Shown in pieces: positions 43,024 to 51,262 of a stretch of DNA of 51,489 nucleotides (position 1 is the stretch's first letter; each line of letters opens with the position of its first letter). Below the pieces are notes generated by a model. That model had not been told where the DNA came from and did not search any database. It worked only from the letters and a program-made list of their open reading frames with translations. Location of the stretch: positions 1 through 51,489 of the forward strand of contig UQSX01000016.1 in the NCBI GenBank assembly GCA_900543715.1, read 5' to 3'. This DNA is from an uncultured Blautia sp. (lineage in GTDB: Bacteria; Bacillota; Clostridia; Lachnospirales; Lachnospiraceae). A program made the position numbers and the translations under genes.

Positions 43024-43590
43024 ATGGGATTTTTTAAAAGCAGACAGGAAAAGGAAGTTCCGGATACTCACGAAGAACCGCATTATCATCACCCGCTTTT
43101 GGAAATTGTAAGGATCGTGTGTTCCAATAACCCGGAGATCCTGGACTCTGCCAGAAAATGTATAAAAAATACAGAAAAATACTATCAAAGTCATCTGGAA
43201 GATTATGAGGCCAGAGGAATGTCTTTAAAAAATCCCCCAGCCTCCCTCCAGTGGATGGGATGTATCGATCTGCTGATCCATCATCAGTTTGCCTGTGAAT
43301 GTGACTGGTGCGAAGAATTATCCGGCTTTCTTTCCGCCGTCTCTGACTTAAAAACTGTGAAAAGACACTCCCTGGAAATTGAAGAAAGCTGGTTTCAGCA
43401 GCAAGATTCTATACCCCAGTGGTGTGAAATCCTGGATAAAAAATGGGAAAAATCCGGTTATGTTCTGGCGGCCTTTGATATTGACAGTGATTCTTATGTA
43501 ATGTTTCTATGTCAGAAAAATTTCCTAAAAAAACTGAAAGCTCTGGCAGAAAGCCTTGGTTTTCGTATCGATCTTTCTATGAATATGTGA
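43024..43590 (+). CDS. DUF6630-like hypothetical protein
   Basis: A 188-residue soluble protein. After a charged, His-rich N-terminus come helical segments with LQWMGCIDLLIHHQFACECDWCEELSGFLSAV and a C-terminal SIPQWCEILDKKW... and AAFDIDSDSYVMFLC. These match my memory of DUF6630 proteins (Trp/Asp-rich helices plus a SDSYVLF strand), but the assignment is tentative. AGGAGG lies upstream. The next ORF starts 17 bases after its stop. Confidence 0.55.
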   Translation: MGFFKSRQEKEVPDTHEEPHYHHPLLEIVRIVCSNNPEILDSARKCIKNTEKYYQSHLEDYEARGMSLKNPPASLQWMGCIDLLIHHQFACECDWCEELSGFLSAVSDLKTVKRHSLEIEESWFQQQDSIPQWCEILDKKWEKSGYVLAAFDIDSDSYVMFLCQKNFLKKLKALAESLGFRIDLSMNM

Positions 43591-43607
43591 TAGTGGTGAA
43601 ACGGATT

Positions 43608-43970
43608 ATGTCAGATAGAGATTTAAAATTTATTGATGTTATCCCCTCGAAAGAAACCATCACTCCCGGTACGTCTTTAAATGTACTGGGCGGTGTAATA
43701 AATCCCGGAGAAGCAGGCTCTGCTAAAATCATATTGTGGGGCAAAGCAGAAAATATTTGGAAGCCCCTCCTCTCTCAGGAAGTTTTCCTGGAAGAAAAGG
43801 AGCACAGGCATTTATACTTTACGATCCCGCCGGAAATATTTCAGGAAGAATACTGGGGAATAAAAAATCTGGAAGAAATAGAACTCTTGATTTCTGATAT
43901 AACGCCAGAAAACGGCACTCCAGGGAAACTGGTTTTTATTGAGAGTACGTCAGTTTCTGATCCTTGGTAA
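43608..43970 (+). CDS. Hypothetical beta-rich protein
   Basis: A 120-residue protein, predicted beta-rich and Ig-like (DVIPSKETITPGTSLNVLGGVINPGEAGSAKIILW, then a LYFTIPPEIF segment). No signal peptide or catalytic motif. I chose ATG 43608; a longer frame overlapping the preceding gene is less likely, because GTGGTGA sits about 10 bases before 43608. It is probably coupled with the DUF6630-like gene. No family recognised. Confidence 0.5.
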   Translation: MSDRDLKFIDVIPSKETITPGTSLNVLGGVINPGEAGSAKIILWGKAENIWKPLLSQEVFLEEKEHRHLYFTIPPEIFQEEYWGIKNLEEIELLISDITPENGTPGKLVFIESTSVSDPW

Positions 43971-43971
43971 A

Positions 43972-44052
43972 AATGAGGCGCTGTTGAACAGCTCAGGATT
44001 CAAGGACAGCCATGTAAAGGCAGATGGACAAGATTTTATTACAATAAGTAAG
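43972..44052 (+). pseudogene. Possible 3' fragment of a lost methyltransferase-like gene
   Basis: Upstream of the third acetyltransferase and in the same frame, the sequence encodes EALLNSSGFKDSHVKADG followed by DFITISKKG. This resembles the C-terminal end of small SAM methyltransferases (LL...GF.D..V..DG.DFITV..K). No start codon or ribosome binding site belongs to it, and it has lost its stop. Weakly supported. Confidence 0.3.
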
Positions 44053-44067
44053 AAAGGATTAAAAAAT

Positions 44068-44541
44068 ATGCAGTATAAAATACGAAAAATGACAGAACAA
44101 GAATATCCGTTGCTGGAAGATTTTTTATATGAATCTCTTTTCGTTCCCCAGGGAAAACCGCCTTTTCCCCGGTCTATTCTCCAGTCTCCTGAACTGCAGG
44201 TATATACGGCAGATTTCGGTTCTTCCAGACATGACATTGCTTTTGTGGCAGATGTAGATGGAAAAGTTGTTGGCGCAGCCTGGGTTCGGATCATGAACGA
44301 CTATGGACATATTGATGACGAAACTCCATCCCTTGCTATCGCTCTGTATAAAGAGTACAGAGGCATGGGAATGGGAACTGCCCTGCTTCAGGAACTGTTG
44401 TCTTTCCTGAAAACCCAAGGCTATTCCAGAGTTTCGCTTTCTGCTCAGAAAGCGAATCAGGCTGTAAATCTGTACCGCAGAGCAGGGTTTGAAATTTATC
44501 TCGAACGGGAAAAAGAGTATATTATGGCTGTTTCACTCTGA
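44068..44541 (+). CDS. GNAT family N-acetyltransferase (3)
   Basis: A 157-residue GNAT protein with KIRKMTEQEYPLLEDFLYESLF at the N-terminus, motif A in PSLAIALYKEYRGMGMGTALLQELL and motif B in VSLSAQKANQAVNLYRRAGFEIY. ATG 44068 is preceded by AGAAAGGA; the in-frame stretch upstream looks like a fragment of another gene. Substrate unknown. Confidence 0.88.
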   Translation: MQYKIRKMTEQEYPLLEDFLYESLFVPQGKPPFPRSILQSPELQVYTADFGSSRHDIAFVADVDGKVVGAAWVRIMNDYGHIDDETPSLAIALYKEYRGMGMGTALLQELLSFLKTQGYSRVSLSAQKANQAVNLYRRAGFEIYLEREKEYIMAVSL

Positions 44542-44591
44542 AATATAAATGCAAATAAAAACTATCTATCCAGCAATAGAAAGGACAAAAT

Positions 44592-45038
44592 ATGTATATC
44601 CGCCAAGCAGAAGAAAAAGATGTATCCAGAATTGCGGAAATCCTGGTTTATAACAATCGTGTAAATTTCTTTCCGATTTTTAAAGATGAAAACTATTCTT
44701 TTGGGGAGCTTCAGGTCATATCTGTGGCCAATGAATACCTCCAGGATAAAGAAAGATTACAGAATACCTTTGTTTTTGACAACGGACTTATCCGGGGTTT
44801 TATCCAGCTTTCCGGGCCAGAAATCCAAAAGTTATATGTAGATACTTTCTTTCAAAACCAGGGGATCGGCGCTTCTTTGATCAACTTTGCAGTAGAAGAA
44901 AAGCAATGTAATTTCTTATGGGCTCTTGAGAAAAATTCCGGTGCTCTCCGTTTCTATGAAAAACACGGTTTTCACCGGACAGAAGAACAGATACTGGAGG
45001 AAGGGACCAGTGAATATCTGGTCAAACTAAAAAGATAG
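44592..45038 (+). CDS. GNAT family N-acetyltransferase (4)
   Basis: A 148-residue GNAT protein. Motif A is KLYVDTFFQNQGIGASLINFAVEE and motif B is ALEKNSGALRFYEKHGFHRT. The N-terminus YIRQAEEKDVSRIAEILVYNNR is typical. It starts 50 bases after the previous acetyltransferase. A short gap separates it from the HD-domain gene. Confidence 0.9.
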   Translation: MYIRQAEEKDVSRIAEILVYNNRVNFFPIFKDENYSFGELQVISVANEYLQDKERLQNTFVFDNGLIRGFIQLSGPEIQKLYVDTFFQNQGIGASLINFAVEEKQCNFLWALEKNSGALRFYEKHGFHRTEEQILEEGTSEYLVKLKR

Positions 45039-45051
45039 AAAGGATTTTGAT

Positions 45052-45636
45052 ATGCGAACAGATATTATCGATTACTGCCAGACTGAAGTATTTAACAGAT
45101 GTAAGAAACCAGAAAATAGATTTGGTATGGGCTGCTATTATCACATTAAGTCCGTAGTTCAGAATGGAGCTCTGTTATCTGAACGCTTTGGAGCAGATAA
45201 AGAAATCGTTATCATTGCTTCCTGGCTCCATGATATCGCATCTGTGACAGACTATTCTATGTATGAAATGCATCATATCTATGGCGCAAAGATAGCGGGA
45301 GAAATTCTGAGCAGATTTCATTATGCCCCGCACAAAACAAAAGCAGTCCAGGATTGTATCAGAAATCACAGAGGAAGTGTACCTGGTCAGAAGCAGTCTA
45401 AAGAAGAAATCTGTGTTGCAGACGCCGATGCAATTTCCCACTTTGATAACATTCCCAGTTTATTATATCTTGCCTATGTGACAAAAGCCATGGATTATGA
45501 GAAAGGGAAACAATTTGTTATTGATAAACTTAACCGCAGTTATCAGAAATTATCTGACCGCAGCAAGAGATTTTATAAAAGCAAATATAATAATGCTATG
45601 GATTTATTAAATTCTACTTCCTCATTGGCATTTTGA
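45052..45636 (+). CDS. HD domain phosphohydrolase-like protein
   Basis: A 194-residue HD-superfamily protein. The HD pair is in ASWLHDIASVTDY (about 57-69), followed by the second His in HHIYGAKIAGEIL and the last Asp in VADADAISHFD. These would bind one or two metals and hydrolyse a phosphate ester or nucleotide. It ends the plus-strand run of accessory genes. No partner domain is present; substrate unknown. Confidence 0.88.
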   Translation: MRTDIIDYCQTEVFNRCKKPENRFGMGCYYHIKSVVQNGALLSERFGADKEIVIIASWLHDIASVTDYSMYEMHHIYGAKIAGEILSRFHYAPHKTKAVQDCIRNHRGSVPGQKQSKEEICVADADAISHFDNIPSLLYLAYVTKAMDYEKGKQFVIDKLNRSYQKLSDRSKRFYKSKYNNAMDLLNSTSSLAF

Positions 45637-45689
45637 AAGAACTATCCTCTTCTATTATATATAATGAATAGTTACCCTCAGGGTACATA

Positions 45690-45723
45690 CAAAATTCCCA
45701 GTGCAAAACAATACACTGGGAAT
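45690..45723 (-). terminator. Terminator of the HPr-like gene
   Basis: Minus strand ATTCCCAGTG (45714-45723) pairs with CACTGGGAAT (45694-45703) and is followed by TTTTG. It lies between the convergent HD-domain and HPr-like genes. Confidence 0.75.
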
Positions 45724-45766
45724 CCCTATATACCTATATTTTTCAAAATACTGAAAACGTATATAA

Positions 45767-45994
45767 TTATGCCGCATATTTTACAAGCTTTGTCTGCAGT
45801 TCTTCGCAGTCTCCTGAATGGATTTTCAGGTCAAGTACGCTGTTGAGTCCAAGATGCATAATACCAAGCAAAGATTTTGCGTCTACAACAACTCTTCCTC
45901 TTCTGACATCAACATCAAATTCATACTTGGATACTGTATTTACAAATTCGTAAATCTCTTCCGGAGTTTTGAACGTAAGTTTCATTTCGCCCAT
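45767..45994 (-). CDS. HPr-like protein lacking the active-site histidine
   Basis: A 75-residue HPr-fold protein. The second half has VDAKSLLGIMHLGL, matching the HPr regulatory region around Ser46 (here Ser41), and the first half IYEFVNTVSKYEFDVDV matches its helix A and strand. The catalytic His15 motif G-x-H-x-R-P-A is absent; that stretch reads LTFKTPEEIY. It therefore cannot act in PTS phosphotransfer, but could be phosphorylated on serine like Crh and act in carbon control. It has its own promoter, a GC-rich leader hairpin and a terminator. Confidence 0.8.
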   Translation of the reverse strand: MGEMKLTFKTPEEIYEFVNTVSKYEFDVDVRRGRVVVDAKSLLGIMHLGLNSVLDLKIHSGDCEELQTKLVKYAA

Positions 45995-46015
45995 TATTCA
46001 TCTCACCTCTTTCGT

Positions 46016-46055
46016 AATCATACTATAACCCTGCCGCCCCGCCGGGCCCTTTGGG
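46016..46055 (-). promoter_or_regulatory. GC-rich hairpin in the leader of the HPr-like gene
   Basis: ATAACCC and GGGTTAT enclose a C/G-rich core (plus strand about 46024-46060), very unlike the AT-rich surroundings. Lying between promoter and start codon, it should influence the transcript. Confidence 0.4.
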
Positions 46056-46065
46056 GGTTATGGGT

Positions 46066-46093
46066 ATCATACCACAATTTTCCAGTATAACAA
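46066..46093 (-). promoter_or_regulatory. Promoter of the HPr-like gene
   Basis: Minus strand TTGTTA (46088-46093) and TATGAT (46066-46071) are 16 bp apart, with a TGG extended -10. Confidence 0.65.
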
Positions 46094-46123
46094 GGATGAA
46101 ATTTTTTGAATAGGTAGAGATTT

Positions 46124-47656
46124 TTAAGAAACAGACTTTCTGTACTCCGAAGGCAGAACTCCTACTTCCTCTTTGAACACCCGGCTCATATACTTGGGAT
46201 CTGTATAGCCAGTCAGCTCAGCGATCTGATTCAGCTTCAGCCTTGTATTCAAAAGCAGACCTTTGATTCTTTCAATCCGGTAATGCCTTACCGTCTCTGT
46301 AAATCCTGCTCCTGTTTCTTTTTTAAACTGGGAACTTAGATATTCTTCAGATACAAACAGCCTTTCCGCTGTTTCCTCCAGTGTCACTCCCTGATCATAG
46401 TATTTCCTTACCAGCTGAACTGCCCTTCGGATCAAAGGGCTGAACTGTTCATCGCCTTCTTCTGTAAAAGCTTTAAAGCTCACAAGGTTCAGAAATTCTT
46501 CCATAGCAGTCCGAATCTGGCCCCAGCTCATGGCTTCTGCAATATTCTGTATACATGCCTGTATCTTCAGCTCTGATTCAATCTCATTTTGTGTTTTATA
46601 TGCATTTATCACCGCCATATTAAAACGGATCAGACATTCCTTCATATCTGCCGGGCTGTGGGGCTGCCTTCTTAGCAGATCATACACTCGGTAATAGCAC
46701 CTTTTAATATCCTCTCCGTCAGAAGCAAGGACTGCCCGTTTTACTCTCTGCTCCAGTTCAACAGGATATTTAAGGGGGATGGATTCCTTTTTTTCTATCT
46801 GACTAATGGGAATAAGCTTCCCTCTGTCATAAAGCAGATTCCATTCCCGCACCTGCTGGATTTCACGCAGCTTTTCAAGAAGCTGTCCTCCCTCTTTCAT
46901 ATCTCCCCAGAAACATACGATTTCATCTTTTATTTTCTTACACAAAGCAGGTATCACCTGGCTCTGAAAAAAAGAATATACTTTTTCCCGTTCATCCTCA
47001 AACCGATATAACACCGCAGTTACCACATGCCATACATCTACCGGCAGCACACAGACTGAGGCTCCCGAATCATTCCCCATTTTCTCCAGCAGAGGGCAGA
47101 CTATCTCGCAAAGTTCTACATATCTGTCGCCCAGCCATATGGCAGCTACAGCTGCCGGCTCTTCCAGCGTAAACCCGTATATTTCTCTGGTTACTGCATG
47201 AAATCTGCTGTCTGGATGGAGCTGTCCATTCAGGCATCCCCGAAAAATATTCTCTACTGTAAATACAGAGGTAATGGCCTTCTCCTCCGCCAGCCTGTCG
47301 CTGATCTTCAGAAGCTCTCTGTGCAGTTCCTCCGTCTTCAGCGGTTTCAGAAGATAGCTGTCTGCCCCCAGCTCAATGGCCTCTCTGGCAGTATTAAAAT
47401 CCGTATCTTTCGTAAGCATGAGCACTTTTGAAGTAATCCCTTTATCCCGGAGTTTTTTCAGCATGGTCAGTCCGTCCATTCCTTCCAGTCTCACGTCCAT
47501 AATGATAAGATCCGGACGGGTACTCTCGATCAGTTCGTAACCCTTCTGTCCATTTTGTGCCGTACCTTCCAGTTCATATTCCAATCCGCTTTTTTGCAGC
47601 GCCCTGATAATCTCTTCTATAACTGTCTTCTCCCTGTCTGTAATTACAATTCTCAT
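46124..47656 (-). CDS. YesN-like response regulator with AraC-type DNA-binding domain
   Basis: A 510-residue regulator. The N-terminal receiver has the phospho-acceptor Asp in PDLIIMDVRLEGMDGL and the Lys in SYLLKPLKTEEL. A long middle region of helices follows. The C-terminal AraC double helix-turn-helix has YDQGVTLEETAERLFVSEEYLSSQFKKETGAGF and LNQIAELTGYTDPKYMSRVFKEEVGVLPSEYR. ATG 47656 has AGGAG 7 bases upstream. No histidine kinase lies in this window. YesN-type regulators usually pair with an adjacent kinase and control sugar or antimicrobial-peptide transporters. The divergent ABC genes at 48141 and the small membrane protein upstream are candidate targets. Confidence 0.9.
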   Translation of the reverse strand: MRIVITDREKTVIEEIIRALQKSGLEYELEGTAQNGQKGYELIESTRPDLIIMDVRLEGMDGLTMLKKLRDKGITSKVLMLTKDTDFNTAREAIELGADSYLLKPLKTEELHRELLKISDRLAEEKAITSVFTVENIFRGCLNGQLHPDSRFHAVTREIYGFTLEEPAAVAAIWLGDRYVELCEIVCPLLEKMGNDSGASVCVLPVDVWHVVTAVLYRFEDEREKVYSFFQSQVIPALCKKIKDEIVCFWGDMKEGGQLLEKLREIQQVREWNLLYDRGKLIPISQIEKKESIPLKYPVELEQRVKRAVLASDGEDIKRCYYRVYDLLRRQPHSPADMKECLIRFNMAVINAYKTQNEIESELKIQACIQNIAEAMSWGQIRTAMEEFLNLVSFKAFTEEGDEQFSPLIRRAVQLVRKYYDQGVTLEETAERLFVSEEYLSSQFKKETGAGFTETVRHYRIERIKGLLLNTRLKLNQIAELTGYTDPKYMSRVFKEEVGVLPSEYRKSVS

Positions 47657-47709
47657 GGGCAGCTCCTTTCTTTTTCCCCTGTCTTTCAAAAAGGTCTGTA
47701 TCCAGTATA

Positions 47710-47916
47710 TCACAGATTCCCTGTTTCGTCTGCGTTCTTTTCTTTCTTAACAAGAGAATGGAAATACCACACCGGCGCTGCAAATACGGCTAAATAGATT
47801 ACGTATCCGAAAAGGTCCAGCACTGCCCCAGCCAGATTCGGACCTGTGCTCACTATGGCCAGAAACATTAGGATTCCTGATAAAAGAGCTGCTGTTTTTG
47901 TCATAATATTTTTCAT
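47710..47916 (-). CDS. 68-aa hydrophobic membrane protein
   Basis: A 68-residue protein with two hydrophobic segments (about 8-26 and 32-53) and a charged tail with KKEKNADE. AAAGGAG precedes the ATG. It lies 53 bases before the response regulator start on the same strand and may be co-transcribed with it. The sequence MTKTAALLSGILMFLAIVSTGP has no cysteine. No family recognised. Confidence 0.6.
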   Translation of the reverse strand: MKNIMTKTAALLSGILMFLAIVSTGPNLAGAVLDLFGYVIYLAVFAAPVWYFHSLVKKEKNADETGNL

Positions 47917-48048
47917 AAAAGTTCTCTCCTTTTTTCTTTTCTATAAATGATCATAGTCCTTCTATGTTGCATTATCCTCTCATTTTGGAAAAATAATGTT
48001 GCAGTTCTGTTACTTCTCCAAAAAGGTTACAAAATCGAGAGATTTTAT

Positions 48049-48077
48049 TTGAAAGTCTGAGACATTCCTGATAGGAT
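48049..48077 (+). promoter_or_regulatory. Promoter of the ABC transporter operon
   Basis: TTGAAA (48049-48054) and TAGGAT (48072-48077) with a 17-bp spacer and a TGA extended -10. Start near 48084, about 55 bases before the ATP-binding gene. Two ATGTTGCA copies (about 47963 and 47996) lie upstream. Confidence 0.55.
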
Positions 48078-48140
48078 TCTATGGTAGAGTAAATACAGTA
48101 AAAGTTATTCCCGGAAACTGCAGCTGTAAAGGAGGTTCTG

Positions 48141-48839
48141 ATGAATAAGGGAAATATTATAGAAGTAATCGATCTGTGTAAATCTTATGGAAAGGGTTTT
48201 TCTCTGGTAAAAGCTCTGGACCATATTTCTTTGACAATAGAGGAGGGAACCTTCACTGCCATTGTGGGCGCCAGCGGGAGCGGAAAATCCACCCTTCTTC
48301 ATATGATGGGAGGACTGGACAGCCCGGACAGCGGCCAGGTCCTTGTGGCAGGAAGGGATCTATCCAGGCTTTCTCCGGAACAGGCTTCTATCTACCGCAG
48401 GAGAAATATTGGAATTGTATTTCAGAATTATAATCTGATCCCTATGCTGAATGTATATGAAAACATTGTCTTTCCTATAGAAATCGACGGAAACCAGCCG
48501 GACAGGGAATTTATTGAAGAAATCACCTGCTGGCTGGGCATCCAGGATAAGCTGGAGAGAAACGTGACTCAGCTCTCCGGAGGCCAGCAGCAGCGGGTAG
48601 CTATCGCCAGAGCTCTGGCGGTAAAGCCTTCTATCCTCCTGTGCGATGAACCTACGGGAAATCTGGATTCCCGCACCAGTCTGGAAGTAGTTGGACTTTT
48701 GAAATCTTCCAGTATGCGTTTTCATCAGACCATTGTTATGATCACCCATAATGATGAGATTGCACAAATGGCGGACCGGATCATTCATATTGAAGACGGT
48801 CATATCGTAAGAAGAAAGTGGGGAGAGCCATGTCTTTAA
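48141..48839 (+). CDS. ABC transporter ATP-binding protein (MacB/LolD type)
   Basis: A 232-residue ATPase with Walker [17 protein letters not shown], the Q-loop in [11 protein letters not shown], signature [15 protein letters not shown], Walker [14 protein letters not shown] and the H-loop MITHNDEI. It belongs to the group that powers FtsX-like permeases in antimicrobial-peptide resistance or lipoprotein export. AAAGGAGG lies before the ATG. The stop overlaps the permease start by 10 bases. Confidence 0.96.
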   Translation: MNKGNIIEVIDLCKSYGKGFSLVKALDHISLTIEEGTFTAIVGASGSGKSTLLHMMGGLDSPDSGQVLVAGRDLSRLSPEQASIYRRRNIGIVFQNYNLIPMLNVYENIVFPIEIDGNQPDREFIEEITCWLGIQDKLERNVTQLSGGQQQRVAIARALAVKPSILLCDEPTGNLDSRTSLEVVGLLKSSSMRFHQTIVMITHNDEIAQMADRIIHIEDGHIVRRKWGEPCL

Positions 48840-51181
48840 TTGCCAATAATAATCAAAATCCGACCTGGAAGCTGGTAATCAAAACTCTGAAAGCCGATAA
48901 ATTCCGGACCTTCTGTATTTTATTTGCCATCTGTACCTGTACCTTTGTTATGACCTTCCTTCCCTGTTTTAACACCCTGGATTATCTGGCTATATATGAC
49001 GAATTCCGGGAACAGGAGCATGCTTCCTTCACTATGCTCAGTCAGGAAAATACGGCGGCATTATCTCAGGATTCCCATTTTGAAAAAACCGTTCTGGAAA
49101 AATACGGTGATTTCGGACGGTTGAATGGCACTTATGCAAGGCCTGTGTACCAGCAGATGGCAGGAAACGTTTCTTCCATTCATCAGATATTAAAAGGAAA
49201 TTTTCCCCAGGATTCCCGGGATATCCTTATAGACAGCAACCTTTCCCAAAAGCTTCAGGCCGACCTTGGTGACAGTCTCACTTTTCAGGAAAAAGATGGA
49301 AATACCCAGGTATTTCAGGTATGCGGCATTACAGAGTCAGCCTCAGGAACCAGCGTACCTTGTTTTTATGTTTCCGATTCCTTTGCCCAGTCCAGTTCTA
49401 TGTTTACTGGCAAAGATTTCAGTCTGAAAATATGGCTAAAGCCAGAATTCCTTACCAAAGGATTTGATAAAAATACTTCTCTGATCAGAGATCTGGCTCT
49501 GAAATATGGAATCCCGAAAAGCAACCTCTTTATTAATTACTACAGTATCGATACCAACCCTCTCGGTCCCTCCATGGTTTTCATCTATGTGCTTCTGGAT
49601 CTTCTGGTACTGGTCATCGGACTGCTGGTGATCTACAGTATATTTTGTATTTCCATTATGTCCCGGATACGTGCCTTCGGGCAGATGCAGACTCTTGGCA
49701 TGACCAGCCGTCAGATCCGGCGCATGGTAAATCAGGAAAGTTCTCTATTATGCGTGGCAGGAAGCCTGGGCGGCATCCTTCCCGGTCTGCTCCTGGCAGG
49801 TATCGCAGCCCGTTACTGGAGCGCCCCTCACATGATCGGTACAGGGCTGGTCGTTCTGATCTGCTCTTATGTATTCATTATGGCATTTTTACAGAAGCCT
49901 GCCAGGACGGCCTCACGGATCACTCCCTGGGAAGCGGTAAATTATCAGGAGGATCCTTTCTGTCCGGTTACTGGGAAACTTTCCTGCCGTCTGCTGGGCC
50001 ATATGAGGGCGAAAAATAATCGTCAGAGGATGTTTCTCTCCCGTCTGTCCATGATCGTAGGAGGCATATTTTTTCTTCTGACGGCCACCTATATGTCCTA
50101 TTATCATATAGATTCCCGGGCAAGATCCAGCTACTTTCAGAACGCAGATTATATTCTGAGCTATGACTCTCAGTATCTGGATTCCTCTGCCACAGAGCTT
50201 GTAGAATATCAGAAGCAGGATATTTTTAACCAGGATTTTTTAAGGTCCCTTGAAAATTTTCCCCAGGTAGACAGAGTGTTTCCCATCCATGAGGAATACG
50301 TAAACATTCTTACCGAATACGGTACGGAATCTTCTAATATGATTGCCTTTGATAAGGAAACCTTTGCTCTTATCCAGCCATATCTGAAAGACAGCCAGAT
50401 CACCTATGAAGATCTGGTTCGGGAAGGAAGTATTATTTTCAATCCCATTTATGACTATGAAACGGATTTTTCCCCAGGGAACAGCCTTACCCTCAGCTAT
50501 TATGACGGAGAAGGATATCAGGAAAAAGACCTTCCTGTGGGGGCCATAATAGACCCGAAATTTTCACAGGATAATATTGAGCTGAACTCCAGTTTTCTGG
50601 TTCCTGCTCCTGTTTTTGAGGAACTGTATCCTGGCCTGAACACCATCAATCAGGTCTATATCCGCACAGAAGGACATACCCTGTCTCCGGATCTGGAAGA
50701 ATATCTGAAAGACTTTATGGAGGACTGTCCTTTGATCCGTATGAGTTCTTTTGAAGATTATCAAAGGGAGCTTACACGGCAGAATAATTTTTTTATCCTT
50801 CTTTTTGCAGGGTCAACTCTCATCGTGATCATTTTCAGCGTTTTAAACCTTTTAAACGCTACTCTGAATAAAATGATCACCCAGAACCGGGAGCTGGCTC
50901 TCTTTGAAGCTGTGGGAATGAGCCGGAAGGAAGTGAAGCAGAGCATCAACTCCCAGGTGCTGACCGTTTTCTTCATGCCCCTTATCATGGCGGGGATCCA
51001 CCTGCTCTTTGCCTTCCCGCTGATCACGAAGCTCCTGATGCTGCTGATCACGACGGAGGAGCGTTTCCTGACTGGCGTGACAGTCTGCTGCTATATCGTA
51101 TTCGCTCTGTTCTACGTGCTGGTATATGCGGTGACGTCAAGAGAGTATTACAAGATCGTCAGCGGAAAAAAGGAAGCCTGA
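48830..51181 (+). CDS. ABC transporter permease, FtsX-like
   Basis: A 783-residue permease with membrane segments near the N-terminus (about 20-40), three in the middle (around 240-360), one near 395-415 and three near the C-terminus, separated by two large extracellular regions. FtsX-type features are the coupling-helix segments SRIRAFGQMQTLGMTSRQIRRMV and NRELALFEAVGMSRKEV. I use ATG 48830, preceded by GGGGAG. It pairs with the ATPase upstream. Substrate could be a peptide or lipid. The last 100 codons are visibly richer in GC and in codons such as CTG, ATC and ACG than the rest. Confidence 0.93.
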   Translation: MSLIANNNQNPTWKLVIKTLKADKFRTFCILFAICTCTFVMTFLPCFNTLDYLAIYDEFREQEHASFTMLSQENTAALSQDSHFEKTVLEKYGDFGRLNGTYARPVYQQMAGNVSSIHQILKGNFPQDSRDILIDSNLSQKLQADLGDSLTFQEKDGNTQVFQVCGITESASGTSVPCFYVSDSFAQSSSMFTGKDFSLKIWLKPEFLTKGFDKNTSLIRDLALKYGIPKSNLFINYYSIDTNPLGPSMVFIYVLLDLLVLVIGLLVIYSIFCISIMSRIRAFGQMQTLGMTSRQIRRMVNQESSLLCVAGSLGGILPGLLLAGIAARYWSAPHMIGTGLVVLICSYVFIMAFLQKPARTASRITPWEAVNYQEDPFCPVTGKLSCRLLGHMRAKNNRQRMFLSRLSMIVGGIFFLLTATYMSYYHIDSRARSSYFQNADYILSYDSQYLDSSATELVEYQKQDIFNQDFLRSLENFPQVDRVFPIHEEYVNILTEYGTESSNMIAFDKETFALIQPYLKDSQITYEDLVREGSIIFNPIYDYETDFSPGNSLTLSYYDGEGYQEKDLPVGAIIDPKFSQDNIELNSSFLVPAPVFEELYPGLNTINQVYIRTEGHTLSPDLEEYLKDFMEDCPLIRMSSFEDYQRELTRQNNFFILLFAGSTLIVIIFSVLNLLNATLNKMITQNRELALFEAVGMSRKEVKQSINSQVLTVFFMPLIMAGIHLLFAFPLITKLLMLLITTEERFLTGVTVCCYIVFALFYVLVYAVTSREYYKIVSGKKEA

Positions 51182-51262
51182 GCAAATATTTCTGCCCATA
51201 TTCCGGCGAATGATGTTATACTATATACAAACAGTGCGGGTTCGCAGAGAGGAGTGGCAGAT

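Noticed and set aside
40263..45636. Integron-like cassette array
   Set aside because: No integrase, no attC-like repeats in the spacers and several spacers too short; an accumulation region is as far as the evidence goes.
47710..47916. 68-aa membrane protein as an AgrD-type autoinducer precursor
   Set aside because: No cysteine for a thiolactone, no AgrB or AgrC homologue nearby, and two membrane segments instead of one.
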